Shown here: positions 25,779-33,630 of the stretch, in pieces
How positions within the stretch are numbered: the first letter of the stretch is position 1
Layout: every line of letters begins with the position of its first letter
Assembly (NCBI RefSeq): GCF_005116505.1
Contig: NZ_SWBR01000004.1
Coordinates: 1-64,000, forward strand
Reading direction: 5' to 3'
DNA from: Pedobacter polaris
GTDB lineage: Bacteria; Bacteroidota; Bacteroidia; Sphingobacteriales; Sphingobacteriaceae
Length of the DNA stretch: 64,000 nucleotides
Notes under the pieces: generated by a model
Database searches by the model: none
Seen by the model: the letters and a program-made list of their open reading frames with translations, nothing else
What the model was told of the DNA's origin: nothing
Program-made: the position numbers and the translations under genes

Positions 25779-25807
25779 ACTAATTCTATAGATTTTATAT
25801 AAATTTG
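25779..25807 (+). promoter_or_regulatory. Candidate operator and -7 box of the second cobA
   Basis: ACTAATTCTATA (25779-25790) followed by the -7 box TAAATTTG (25800-25807), 29 bp upstream of the ATG. The 12-mer differs by one base from ACTAAGTCTATA at 16290-16301 in front of the sulfite reductase operon, and the distance to the -7 box is similar (26 versus 28 bases from the first A to the G). Confidence 0.5.
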
Positions 25808-25836
25808 TGTCATTGATGTACTTAATAACCTGAGCG

Positions 25837-26634
25837 ATGATTTTGAACAAGATAGAAAAAACTCAAATTGAACCAAAAATTACTTTGGTAGGAGCTGGTC
25901 CTGGTGATCCAGATTTATTGACTTTGAAAGGCGTTAAAGCTTTAAATACTGCAGATGTGATTTTATATGATGCTTTGGTTAATGAAGCATTATTAAACCA
26001 TGCCCCAGAAAATGCAATTAAGGTTTATGTAGGTAAACGCTCAGGTGATGAATCATTCTCTCAAGAGTTAGTTAATAAGTTAATGATAGATTACGCTTTA
26101 AATTACGGTCATGTTGTACGTTTAAAGAGTGGTGATCCTTTTGTATTTGCTCGCGGTTTCGAAGAAATTGACGTGGCAGAGTCATATAGCATTCCAACAG
26201 AAATTGTTCCAGGTGTATCAAGTGCGTTGGGTGTACCAGGCTTACAGAAAATTCCAATGGTTTATGGCAACCTGAGTGAAAGTTTTTGGGTGGTTACAGG
26301 AACAAATTCGCATGGAGAAATTTCGCCAGATTTATATGTTGCTGCAAAATCTAATGCCACCATTGTGGTATTAATGGGTATTGAGAAAATCAAAGAAATT
26401 GCTTCCATCTTTAGGGCTGAAGGTAAAATTGATTTGCCTGTAGCCGTGATAGAAAATGGTTCATCTCAAGAAGAAAATGTTGTAGTTGGTATTGTTGATA
26501 CAATTGAAGAACTAATTGAAGAAAAGAAATTAAGTTCACCAGCCTTGTTGGTTTTCGGTAATGTTGTTTCCTTGCATCCACAGTTTAATGCGATAAAAGA
26601 ATTTTATTCAATTATGGCACAAGAAGAATATTAA
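25837..26634 (+). CDS. Uroporphyrinogen-III C-methyltransferase, second copy with variant motif
   Basis: Clearly homologous to the cobA at 18505-19281 along its whole length: LVGAGPGDPDLLTLKGVKAL, YVGKRSGDESFSQELVNKLM. However, the normally invariant RLKGGDPFVFGRG reads RLKSGDPFVFARG here, changing two glycines in the substrate/AdoMet pocket. The copy may be a fully active isozyme, one with altered activity, or a regulatory paralogue. It stands alone between a fatty acid hydroxylase and the glycogen genes and has an upstream motif shared with the sulfite reductase operon. A hairpin terminator follows (26673-26710). Confidence 0.88.
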   Translation: MILNKIEKTQIEPKITLVGAGPGDPDLLTLKGVKALNTADVILYDALVNEALLNHAPENAIKVYVGKRSGDESFSQELVNKLMIDYALNYGHVVRLKSGDPFVFARGFEEIDVAESYSIPTEIVPGVSSALGVPGLQKIPMVYGNLSESFWVVTGTNSHGEISPDLYVAAKSNATIVVLMGIEKIKEIASIFRAEGKIDLPVAVIENGSSQEENVVVGIVDTIEELIEEKKLSSPALLVFGNVVSLHPQFNAIKEFYSIMAQEEY

Positions 26635-26672
26635 ATTAGAATTTTCATATTATTTTTTTGTTTTGTTTTAGG

Positions 26673-26710
26673 GGTTGGCCAGTAATGTCCAACCTTTTCT
26701 TTTTCAAAAA
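26673..26710 (+). terminator. Rho-independent terminator after the second cobA
   Basis: The stem GGTTGG (26673-26678) pairs with CCAACC (26689-26694), followed by a T-rich tract TTTTCTTTTT. Confidence 0.7.
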
Positions 26711-26827
26711 GAAATTTCCAAACAAACTTCTAAAGTAAGTATTTGAATTTAAAATTATTTTTTGCTGAAATATTTGCAATACACAATCTAATGCCTAATT
26801 TAAGTAAGTTTTTTTCGACACCTAATT

Positions 26828-28234
26828 ATGGAAATTATACACTTCAGTGCAGAATGCTATCCAGTCGCAAAAGTTGGCGGTTTGGGAGATGTAGTAGGAG
26901 CATTACCAAAATACCAAAATAAGCTAGGCCATGTGGCCAAGGTAGTTATGCCTGCTTATAACACAAAATTTTTGCAGCAAAATGAGTTTGAAGTCGTATA
27001 TGATGGTTGGGTAAGATTAGGTTCTAATAATCTTCCTGTTAGAATACTTAGAGAAAAAACCAATAAACTAGGCTTTGATTTGTTTTTGGTTCATATTGCA
27101 GGGTTATTAGATCGTGAAAAGGTTTATGGCTATAATGACGATACCGAACGCTTTCTGGCTTTTCAAATTGCAAGTTTAGACTGGATTGCTCAGTGGGAGC
27201 ACAAGCCAAATGTAATTCATTGTCATGATCACCATACGGGTTTAATCCCTTTTATGATTGGTAATAGCCATAATTACAGACATATAAGTTACATTCCAAC
27301 TGTTTTAACTATTCATAATGCACAGTACCAAGGCCAATTTGGATGGGATAAATTACATTACTTGCCAGCCTTTGATTTACGTAATTCAAGTAAATTAGAT
27401 TGGAGCAATTCCATTAATCCACTAGCATCTGCAATTAAATGCGCATGGAGGGTTACAACTGTATCGCCCAGCTATTTAGATGAGATTAGTTATAAAGCCA
27501 ATGGTCTTGAAAATTTATTGGCACAAGAACGAGGAAAATCTTTTGGGATTTTAAATGGAATTGATAACGAAGTTTGGAATCCGCAACAAGACTCAATGCT
27601 GACTAAAGCATTTAACATTAGGACTGTAGAAAGTGGAAAAAAAGCAAACAAAGAAGCCCTTTGCGATGTTTTTAATCTAGCCAAAGACAAGCCATTATAT
27701 ACTTTTATAGGTCGTTTAGTTGGAGAAAAAGGAGCAGATTTACTACCTGATATTTTTTACAATGCCTTACAACAGAGTGAAGGTGAAATAAATATTTTGG
27801 TTTTAGGTTCAGGAGATCCACATGTTGAAGATAGATTAAATGAGATTAAACATCATTATCCAGGTAGGTATAATGCTTACATAGGCTATAATGAAGCTTT
27901 GTCTCATCAAATTTATGCAGGTGCTGATTTTCTCTTAATGCCATCTAGAGTTGAACCTTGTGGTTTAAATCAAATGTATGCCTTACGTTATGGAACTATT
28001 CCTATTGTAAGACGTATAGGCGGACTAAAAGATACAGTAACAGATATTGGTGATGGAGGATTTGGAATTTGCCATGATCAAACCAGTATTTGGGATGTAG
28101 GACATGCCATTGGCAGAGCTTTTGATTTATATTTAGACCAGAAAAAAGTGAAAGAAATTCGTAAGTTTATAATGACGTTAGACCACTCTTGGGATAGGGC
28201 TGCCCAACAGTATATTGATTTGTACCAAATGTAA
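26828..28234 (+). CDS. glgA: Glycogen synthase (ADP-glucose type, GT5)
   Basis: Transfers glucose from ADP-glucose to a growing alpha-1,4-glucan. The N-terminal KVGGLGDVVGALPKYQ (K-x-G-G-L, binds the nucleotide sugar) follows HFSAECYPVAK, and the C-terminal GT-B part contains FIGRLVGEKGADLL and MPSRVEPCGLNQMYALRYGT, the retaining-glycosyltransferase E-x7-E region. The length of 468 residues is normal. glgC starts 13 bp downstream, so both glycogen genes form one operon; no branching enzyme or phosphorylase is in the window. Confidence 0.95.
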   Translation: MEIIHFSAECYPVAKVGGLGDVVGALPKYQNKLGHVAKVVMPAYNTKFLQQNEFEVVYDGWVRLGSNNLPVRILREKTNKLGFDLFLVHIAGLLDREKVYGYNDDTERFLAFQIASLDWIAQWEHKPNVIHCHDHHTGLIPFMIGNSHNYRHISYIPTVLTIHNAQYQGQFGWDKLHYLPAFDLRNSSKLDWSNSINPLASAIKCAWRVTTVSPSYLDEISYKANGLENLLAQERGKSFGILNGIDNEVWNPQQDSMLTKAFNIRTVESGKKANKEALCDVFNLAKDKPLYTFIGRLVGEKGADLLPDIFYNALQQSEGEINILVLGSGDPHVEDRLNEIKHHYPGRYNAYIGYNEALSHQIYAGADFLLMPSRVEPCGLNQMYALRYGTIPIVRRIGGLKDTVTDIGDGGFGICHDQTSIWDVGHAIGRAFDLYLDQKKVKEIRKFIMTLDHSWDRAAQQYIDLYQM

Positions 28235-28247
28235 AACTATAAAATAT

Positions 28248-29519
28248 ATGACCGACAAAGTATTGGGTGTAATTCTTGGTGGTGGCCAAGGTTCAAGACT
28301 ATCTCCATTAACGCAAACCCGTTCTAAACCCGCTGTGCCAATAGGTGGTAAATACCGATTAGTAGATATTCCTATTTCAAATTGTATGAACTCCGGCATA
28401 CATCGTATGTTCGTTTTAACTCAATTTAATTCGGCGTCATTAAATAAACACATTAAAAATACTTATCACTTTAGTCATTTTTCTAAAGCTTTTGTAGATA
28501 TTTTGGCTGCAGAACAAACGCCAGATAATCCTACTTGGTTTCAAGGTACTGCAGATGCTGTTAGACAATGTATGCATCATATTACCAATCATGAATTTGA
28601 TTATATTTTGATCTTATCTGGAGATCAATTGTACCAGATGGATTTTAAAGCGATGTTGCAAGCACATATAGATAAAGGTGCAGAGATTTCTATTGCAACG
28701 ATTCCCGTTCATGCAAAAGACGCTACAGAGTTTGGTATTTTAAAAACTGATGAGGAAAGCTTCATTACATCGTTTATAGAAAAGCCAAAAGCAGATTTAT
28801 TGCCAGATTGGACTTCTGAAACTAGCGATGAAATGAAAGGTGTTGGTAGGAATTATTTAGCATCTATGGGGATATATATATTCAATAGAGATCTTCTGAT
28901 TAAGATGTTGAATGAAAATCCAGATGAAAAAGATTTTGGTAAAGAAATTATTCCTAGAGCATTATTAAATAACCACGTATTAAGTTATCAGTATGAAGGC
29001 TATTGGACAGATATTGGTAATATCTCATCTTTCTTTGAAGCTAATTTAGGCTTAACTGATGAATTGCCATTATTTAATATGTTTGATAGTGCACATACTA
29101 TTTTTACCAGGGCAAGGATGTTGCCACCTTCAAAAATATCTGGAACAACATTAGAAAGAACCATTATTGCCGAAGGTTGCATTATTCAGGCCAGTAGGGT
29201 AGAAAGAGCTGTTCTAGGGATCAGGTCTAGAATTGGAAGAGGTACAACCATTGCCAACTCCTACATAATGGGTAGCGACCATTACCAAACTTTAAAAGAA
29301 ATTCAAGAAGAAACAAGCTCTGGTCGTCCATTATTAGGTATAGGAGATAGGTGTTATATCAATAATGCTATTGTAGATAAAAACTGTAGAATTGGTAACG
29401 ATGTTCGTATAAATGGTGGTTCGCACCTTGCGGAAGGAGATTATGGATTATATGTAGTAAGAGACGGAATTGTTGTAGTTAAAAAAGGAGCTACTATTCC
29501 AAATGGAACTGTAATATAG
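28248..29519 (+). CDS. glgC: Glucose-1-phosphate adenylyltransferase
   Basis: Makes ADP-glucose, the substrate of GlgA. The ATG at 28248 (MTDKVLGVILGGGQGSRLSP) gives 423 residues; the frame opens earlier at 28215, but that would overlap glgA and add unrelated residues. The nucleotidyltransferase motif GGGQGSRLSPLTQTRSKPAV is at the N-terminus, with FQGTADAVRQ, ILSGDQLYQMD and FIEKPK downstream, and a left-handed beta-helix at the C-terminus (repeats around IGRGTTIANSYIMG and CRIGNDVRINGG). A strong terminator follows (29554-29584). Confidence 0.95.
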   Translation: MTDKVLGVILGGGQGSRLSPLTQTRSKPAVPIGGKYRLVDIPISNCMNSGIHRMFVLTQFNSASLNKHIKNTYHFSHFSKAFVDILAAEQTPDNPTWFQGTADAVRQCMHHITNHEFDYILILSGDQLYQMDFKAMLQAHIDKGAEISIATIPVHAKDATEFGILKTDEESFITSFIEKPKADLLPDWTSETSDEMKGVGRNYLASMGIYIFNRDLLIKMLNENPDEKDFGKEIIPRALLNNHVLSYQYEGYWTDIGNISSFFEANLGLTDELPLFNMFDSAHTIFTRARMLPPSKISGTTLERTIIAEGCIIQASRVERAVLGIRSRIGRGTTIANSYIMGSDHYQTLKEIQEETSSGRPLLGIGDRCYINNAIVDKNCRIGNDVRINGGSHLAEGDYGLYVVRDGIVVVKKGATIPNGTVI

Positions 29520-29553
29520 TTTTATTCATCGGATAACTATTTAGAAATAAGAT

Positions 29554-29584
29554 AGCCTTTACTGAAAAGTAAGGGCTTTTTTAT
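29554..29584 (+). terminator. Rho-independent terminator of the glgAC operon
   Basis: AGCCTTTACT (29554-29563) pairs with AGTAAGGGCT (29568-29577) around a GAAA loop, followed by TTTTTTA. Confidence 0.85.
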
Positions 29585-29773
29585 TGGTTGTCATTCAGAG
29601 CTTGCGAAGAATCTCTTTAAATTAATATTATACGATTTTAATTAAGCTATCCAAGTTCCTTTATAATTGATTAAAGAAAATTTGATAGGTGTGATTGCGG
29701 TTATAACTATAGAGACAGTATGTTATGGTTTTAGTCTAATCAAATTTGGAAAGAGAGAATAGGTATGCATCAC

Positions 29774-29808
29774 GTGTCCCCCGCTGGCGGGGGAATCTAG
29801 GGGGTGGT
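29774..29808. repeat. Lone REP-like palindrome
   Basis: GTGTCCCCCGCTGGCGGGGG followed by AATCTAGGGGGTGG is the reverse complement of the right arm of the BIME-like elements at 7779-7815 and 8818-8856, showing that this repeat family is dispersed beyond the 7.6-8.9 kb cluster. Confidence 0.7.
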
Positions 29809-30029
29809 ATTTCCCTACTATAAACCCTTAAGAGGGATAAAGTTGTCTTTAGTAAAAATACATTAGTTGTGCAAAGTAATTGTAGCACCAACTTCGTTAA
29901 ATAAGCCTGATAGTAGCGAGCACGGAATGAAATGAAGTAAAGTGAATAGCAGGGCTGATGTTGCCAAGAAATACTGAACGCTAGCTTTCAAAAGAGATTC
30001 TTCGCTGCACTCAGAATTACATAATGTGG

Positions 30030-31388
30030 TTAAACATAATTAAACACCAAAGAAAAAGTTGTTCGCTGATTTGGTATAGAGTCAACTTCTAAACTACCTC
30101 TGTGCATTTTCATGATATTACGGGTAATTGTTAGCCCGATACCTGATCCATTTTTGCGGGTAGTATAAAAAGGAACAAATATTTTTTCAATATTTGAAGC
30201 TTCAATTCCCTTGCCATTATCAATTACATCAATGTAAACTTTATTGTGTGCAAGACGGTAAGTTACCTCAATTACAGGATGTTCTACATCTTCAAGGGCA
30301 TACATGCTATTGGTAATGAGATTAATTAGCGCCTGTTCTATTAATTTAAAGTCTATTTGTATCGATATTTTCGAGGCAGTTTGAAGCACTTGTAATTTGA
30401 TGTGTTTGGCATTAACCATTGGTTGCATGAGCACTTTAACATGTTGCAAAATTTCACCAATACTATGCTGTTCTGCATTTGGTGTGGGTAGCTCGGCAAT
30501 TAACCGATAGTCTTTCACGAAGTCTAATAAACCTTCAGATCTACGTTTAATGGTTTGTAAAGCTGGTTTTAGATCTTCTAAATCTTCGGCATTTAAGCTT
30601 TCTTTATTGTTAATCATTTGGTTTACCGTATCTGAAAGAGAGCTAATGGGCGTAATTGAGTTTAATATTTCATGAGAAATAACCCCAATTAAACGGTTCC
30701 AAGCTTCAGTTTCTTTTTGCTCAATTTCATCTTTAATATTTTGGAAAGAGATGATATTGTAGTCTGCACCGTAAAGATTAAGAGGTATTACCTCGATAGA
30801 AAGTTGAATGAATTTATCTTGGATCTTTAATTCAATGAATCTTTTTCCACCAGTTTTGATGGCATCAATTTCTTTAGCAAAGATAGGTAAATGTTCTTCG
30901 AAACGATGCCAGTAACTATATGCGGGCACATTTAATAAGTTGCTTGCCGCTAAATTAAAAAATGAAATTTCTGATTTCCGCTGCTCTGTCTTATTTTTTT
31001 TAACAACGATTACGCCTACTGGAACTTGCTCTAAAATTGTTTTAATGAGCTGAAAAATAGAATCTTGCTCTAGTTGAATATCTTTATGAATTTGAATTAT
31101 TTCACTAAAAGAGTCATACAATTCTGGAAAGCTTCCTTTTGTAGCTTTATTCTTAAAGTTTAAAGTATGATCTCTAGTTTTAACAGCAAGAATAAAGCGT
31201 TTAATATCCTCTCTAATTTGATTGACATAATAATAAAGAGAAATGATATTAGCCAGCAATATGATAGTAACGCCTGTAATGGTAAACCACAATTGCGTAT
31301 TACGAACAAGATAGACCAACAGCACAGCCAACACGTTGATGATCAACAAGCGGAGGATTAAACGGAAAGTAAATCTTTGGTAAAACAT
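30030..31388 (-). CDS. Membrane sensor histidine kinase, partner of the NtrC-type regulator
   Basis: Two membrane helices lie at residues ~9-29 and ~32-54 with almost no periplasmic loop between them, so the signal is probably sensed in the membrane or cytoplasm. A PAS-like region follows (~105-215, QVPVGVIVVKKN). The phosphoacceptor is His239 in GVISHEILNSITPISS, an atypical HisKA sequence common in NtrB/AtoS-like Bacteroidota kinases. ATP-binding boxes are N (INLITNSMYAL), G1 (VIDNGKGI), F (FVPFYTT) and G2 (GSGIGLTI). It is downstream of the response regulator gene with a 96-bp spacer holding a word-type repeat. The likely output is phosphorylation of that regulator. Confidence 0.92.
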   Translation of the reverse strand: MFYQRFTFRLILRLLIINVLAVLLVYLVRNTQLWFTITGVTIILLANIISLYYYVNQIREDIKRFILAVKTRDHTLNFKNKATKGSFPELYDSFSEIIQIHKDIQLEQDSIFQLIKTILEQVPVGVIVVKKNKTEQRKSEISFFNLAASNLLNVPAYSYWHRFEEHLPIFAKEIDAIKTGGKRFIELKIQDKFIQLSIEVIPLNLYGADYNIISFQNIKDEIEQKETEAWNRLIGVISHEILNSITPISSLSDTVNQMINNKESLNAEDLEDLKPALQTIKRRSEGLLDFVKDYRLIAELPTPNAEQHSIGEILQHVKVLMQPMVNAKHIKLQVLQTASKISIQIDFKLIEQALINLITNSMYALEDVEHPVIEVTYRLAHNKVYIDVIDNGKGIEASNIEKIFVPFYTTRKNGSGIGLTITRNIMKMHRGSLEVDSIPNQRTTFSLVFNYV

Positions 31389-31395
31389 TGTTGTA

Positions 31396-31480
31396 AAGCT
31401 AAAGGATTAAAGGTAAAAGACTAAAGCGAAATGAGCAAGGTATTAAATTAAGCTTTGGTCTTTGGACTTTCTGCTTTAGA
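31396..31480. repeat. Inverted word repeat between regulator and kinase genes
   Basis: The left part AAAGGATTAAAGGTAAAAGA CTAAAGC and the right part CTTTGGTCTTTGGACTTTCT GCTTTAGACTTTC are imperfectly complementary. Similar words occur at ~21511-21560 (GCTGAAAGACCAAAGACTAA), ~45600-45640, 5627-5657 and 5796-5826, marking a dispersed family. Confidence 0.5.
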
Positions 31481-31484
31481 CTTT

Positions 31485-32855
31485 CTAAAGCCCAAATTTT
31501 TCTATCCTTCTATAAAGTGCAGCTCTTGTTAAACCTAATTCGGCTGCTGCTCTAGAAATGTTTCCTTTATGTTTTTCTATAGCTTTATTTACCATCATTT
31601 TTTCCATTTCATCTAATGGCATATCTGCTTGTATAACAGATTGATTGCCAAATTTTTGTGGAGATAATTGTAAATCACTCTCTGAAATCTCCATTCCATC
31701 TGTCATAATTACCGCTCTTTCTAAAACATGCTGCAGTTCACGTACATTACCGGGCCAGTTGTAATTTAACAAGGTTTGCTCTGCTTTGGCGTTAATATTT
31801 TTAATTGTTTTGTGGTATTTAGTGCAAAAACTTTGTAAGAAATGATTTGCTAAAAGGACAATATCATTTCCACGTTCACGTAGGGGTGGTAATATTAATT
31901 CTACAGTATTAATCCTGAATAGTAAATCTTGTCTAAATGTACCTTTAGCTACCATTTCGTTTAGTGGCATATTGGTTGCGCTAATTAACCGAACGTCAAT
32001 TTTTCGCTCTTTACTTTCGCCTAAACGAGTAACAGTTCTGTTTTGGAGTACGCTTAGTAGTTTTGCTTGCAATGGGAGGGAAAGATTGCCAATCTCATCC
32101 AAAAATATAGTTCCACCATCAGCCATTTCAAAACGACCAGGTTTATCCTCTCTAGCATCTGTAAAAGCACCTTTTACGTAACCAAAAAGTTCACTTTCGA
32201 AGAGATTTTCATTTAATGACCCCAAATCTACGTGCATAAAAATCTGCTTTCGTCTTAATGAGTTTTTATGTATTTCATAAGCAAAAACCTGTTTTCCAGT
32301 ACCATTTTCTCCTAAAATAAGTACATTAGCATCTGTAGGAGCAACTTTAGCTAACGTTTTTTGTAAATGTTGTACACCATTATCGTTGCCAATAATATGC
32401 TCAAATTTGCGAGCTATATCGCTTTGCATTGAAGTGTGTATTTTTTCTAATTTTTTAACTTTTTTGTTCGATTGTCTCAATTTGCTTGCGGCAGAAAGCG
32501 TTGCAAAAAGTTTCTCATTTTCCCATGGCTTAAGGATAAAATCTGTGGCACCCTTTTTAATAGCCTGTACGGCCAATTCAACGTTGCCGTAAGCTGTCAT
32601 TAAAATTACTACATAGTCTTTATCTATCGATAGGATGTGCTCTAACCAATATAGTCCTTCACGACCATCACTTGCACCTTTTTGGTAATTCATATCCAGT
32701 AATATAATGTCTACTTCGTTTTTACTAAGTAGCACATTTATTTCTCTTGGTGATTTACAGGTTAATACTTGATTAAAATGCTGTTTTAAGAATAACCGTG
32801 CACTTAATAAAATATCATCGTCATCATCAATTACAAGAATGTTTGCGTCTATCAT
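31485..32855 (-). CDS. Sigma-54-dependent response regulator (NtrC/AtoC type)
   Basis: Three domains in 456 residues. The receiver (1-120) has acidic residues at 10-14 and phosphoacceptor Asp54 in IILLDMNY. The AAA+ domain has Walker A LGENGTGKQ (~181-189), the sigma-54 contact loop GAFTDA (229-234; the last Gly of the classic GAFTGA is Asp, as often in this group) and the Walker B region GGTIFLDEIGNLS. The C-terminal Fis-type HTH is GNISRAAAELGLTRAALYRR. It should activate sigma-54 promoters when phosphorylated. It is transcribed away from the ABC array, whose first gene has an excellent sigma-54 promoter and two palindromic upstream sites, making the array its likely target. Confidence 0.94.
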   Translation of the reverse strand: MIDANILVIDDDDDILLSARLFLKQHFNQVLTCKSPREINVLLSKNEVDIILLDMNYQKGASDGREGLYWLEHILSIDKDYVVILMTAYGNVELAVQAIKKGATDFILKPWENEKLFATLSAASKLRQSNKKVKKLEKIHTSMQSDIARKFEHIIGNDNGVQHLQKTLAKVAPTDANVLILGENGTGKQVFAYEIHKNSLRRKQIFMHVDLGSLNENLFESELFGYVKGAFTDAREDKPGRFEMADGGTIFLDEIGNLSLPLQAKLLSVLQNRTVTRLGESKERKIDVRLISATNMPLNEMVAKGTFRQDLLFRINTVELILPPLRERGNDIVLLANHFLQSFCTKYHKTIKNINAKAEQTLLNYNWPGNVRELQHVLERAVIMTDGMEISESDLQLSPQKFGNQSVIQADMPLDEMEKMMVNKAIEKHKGNISRAAAELGLTRAALYRRIEKFGL

Positions 32856-32911
32856 TTTTATATTTTTAACCTCACCCTGTTAAAGTTTAGTAGTATATGT
32901 TCTTTTGTGCC

Positions 32912-32936
32912 ATCCCTCTCCTTGAAGAGAGGGATT
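32912..32936. repeat. Hairpin repeat ATCCCTCTCC/GGAGAGGGAT type
   Basis: ATCCCTCTCCTTGAAGAGAG GGATT; an inverted counterpart lies at 33004-33039. Same family as 13456-13489 and 14844-14880. It lies in the leader of the response regulator gene as read on the minus strand. Confidence 0.6.
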
Positions 32937-33003
32937 TAATGGTAAATCGGTTAACCCAAAATCGTAATATTCAAATTTTTTACACCCTGTTTATGCTTTT
33001 TGC

Positions 33004-33039
33004 CCCCTCTCTTCAAGGAGAGGGGATTAAGGGGTGAGG
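33004..33039. repeat. Hairpin repeat overlapping the end of the DUF559 gene
   Basis: CCCCTCTCTTCAAGGAGAGG GG followed by ATTAAGGGGTGAGG. Its reverse complement reads CCTCACCCCTTAATCCCCTC TCC and matches the repeats at 13456 and 14844. It supplies the DUF559 stop codon at 33027-33029. Confidence 0.7.
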
Positions 33040-33419
33040 TTTTTATTTTGCAAATGCTCCTTAATTGTATTCAAAACATTATCCAAATTACCTTTTACCA
33101 ATTCATTTGTAAATCTAATTACCCTTATTCCCATTTCTTCCAGCTCATAGCTTCTATTTTTATCATATTCTTGGTTTTCATTTTGATTATGAACTCCACC
33201 ATCAATTTCTATTATTAACTTAGCCTCATAACAATAAAAATCAGCAATATATTTGTCTAATGGATGTTGTCTTCTGAATTTGAAACCTAAAATTTTTCTA
33301 TTTCTGAGGCTCTGCCAAACTATTTCTTCAGCATCAGTTTGTGTTTTTCTTAAAATTTTAGAAAACTCGAAAAGCTTTGAATTAGCGCCTTTAAAAAGTT
33401 CATCTCCATAATTTTCCAT
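33027..33419 (-). CDS. DUF559 (Vsr-like fold) endonuclease-domain protein
   Basis: A 130-residue protein with the DUF559 hallmark: QTDAEEIVWQSLRNRKILGF, KFRRQHPLDKYIADFYCYEA and LIIEIDGGVHNQ, then RVIRFTNELV. The fold is that of very-short-patch-repair-like PD-(D/E)XK nucleases, with D (IADFYC) and ExD (EIDGG) in place; the cellular role is not established. The last codons and the stop (encoding NLTP) are part of the hairpin repeat at 33004-33039, so the C-terminus has been shaped by repeat insertion. It sits alone between the divergent regulator and ABC array, which suggests it is a small mobile cargo gene rather than part of the transporter system. Confidence 0.85.
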   Translation of the reverse strand: MENYGDELFKGANSKLFEFSKILRKTQTDAEEIVWQSLRNRKILGFKFRRQHPLDKYIADFYCYEAKLIIEIDGGVHNQNENQEYDKNRSYELEEMGIRVIRFTNELVKGNLDNVLNTIKEHLQNKNLTP

Positions 33420-33482
33420 ATTTTATTTACCTAGTTCAGCCCAAACCTGCAACTCACAACTCACCACAAAGCTATGCTGTAC

Positions 33483-33519
33483 TGTTCGATGTTGCACAAT
33501 AACTGTTCGATTATGAACA
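33483..33519 (+). promoter_or_regulatory. Two UAS-like palindromes, 21 bp apart
   Basis: Site 1 TGTTCGATGTTGCACA (33483-33498) and site 2 TGTTCGATTATGAACA (33504-33519). Site 2 is a clean TGTTC/GAACA inverted repeat; site 1 shares the left half TGTTCGAT exactly. The 21-bp spacing is two helical turns, and the sites are centred about 107 bp upstream of the expected transcription start, the classic placement for NtrC-type enhancer binding. Confidence 0.7.
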
Positions 33520-33581
33520 TCTATTTTTAAATATAAAATTTATATCATTGATTTTCAGGCATTTAAAATTTTATTTACGCT

Positions 33582-33597
33582 TGGCACAAACTTGGCA
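33582..33597 (+). promoter_or_regulatory. Sigma-54 (-24/-12) promoter of the ABC array
   Basis: TGGCACAAACTTGGCA matches the consensus TGGCAC-N5-TTGCA with the -24 GG (33583-33584) and -12 GC (33595-33596) in the exact spacing; one base of the -12 TTGC differs (TGGC). Predicted start is near 33608, 23 bp before the adaptor ATG at 33631. No TAnnTTTG box competes here. Confidence 0.8.
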
Positions 33598-33630
33598 AAT
33601 GGCATATCATTAACAGCATAAAATCTCCAA

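Larger units (their letters stand above)
29520..30029. repeat. 510-bp convergent spacer with dispersed repeats
   Basis: After the glg terminator come a 'gtcattcagagcttgcgaag' plus 'aatctcttt' repeat (29588-29617), a lone REP-like palindrome (29774-29808), a 'gtagcgagcacggaatgaaa' plus 'tgaagtaaag' repeat (~29913-29943, related to the reverse complement of ~58869-58912), and an inverted partner of the first repeat ('aaagagattcttcgctgcac' plus 'tcagaatta', ~29991-30020). No gene seen. Confidence 0.6.
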
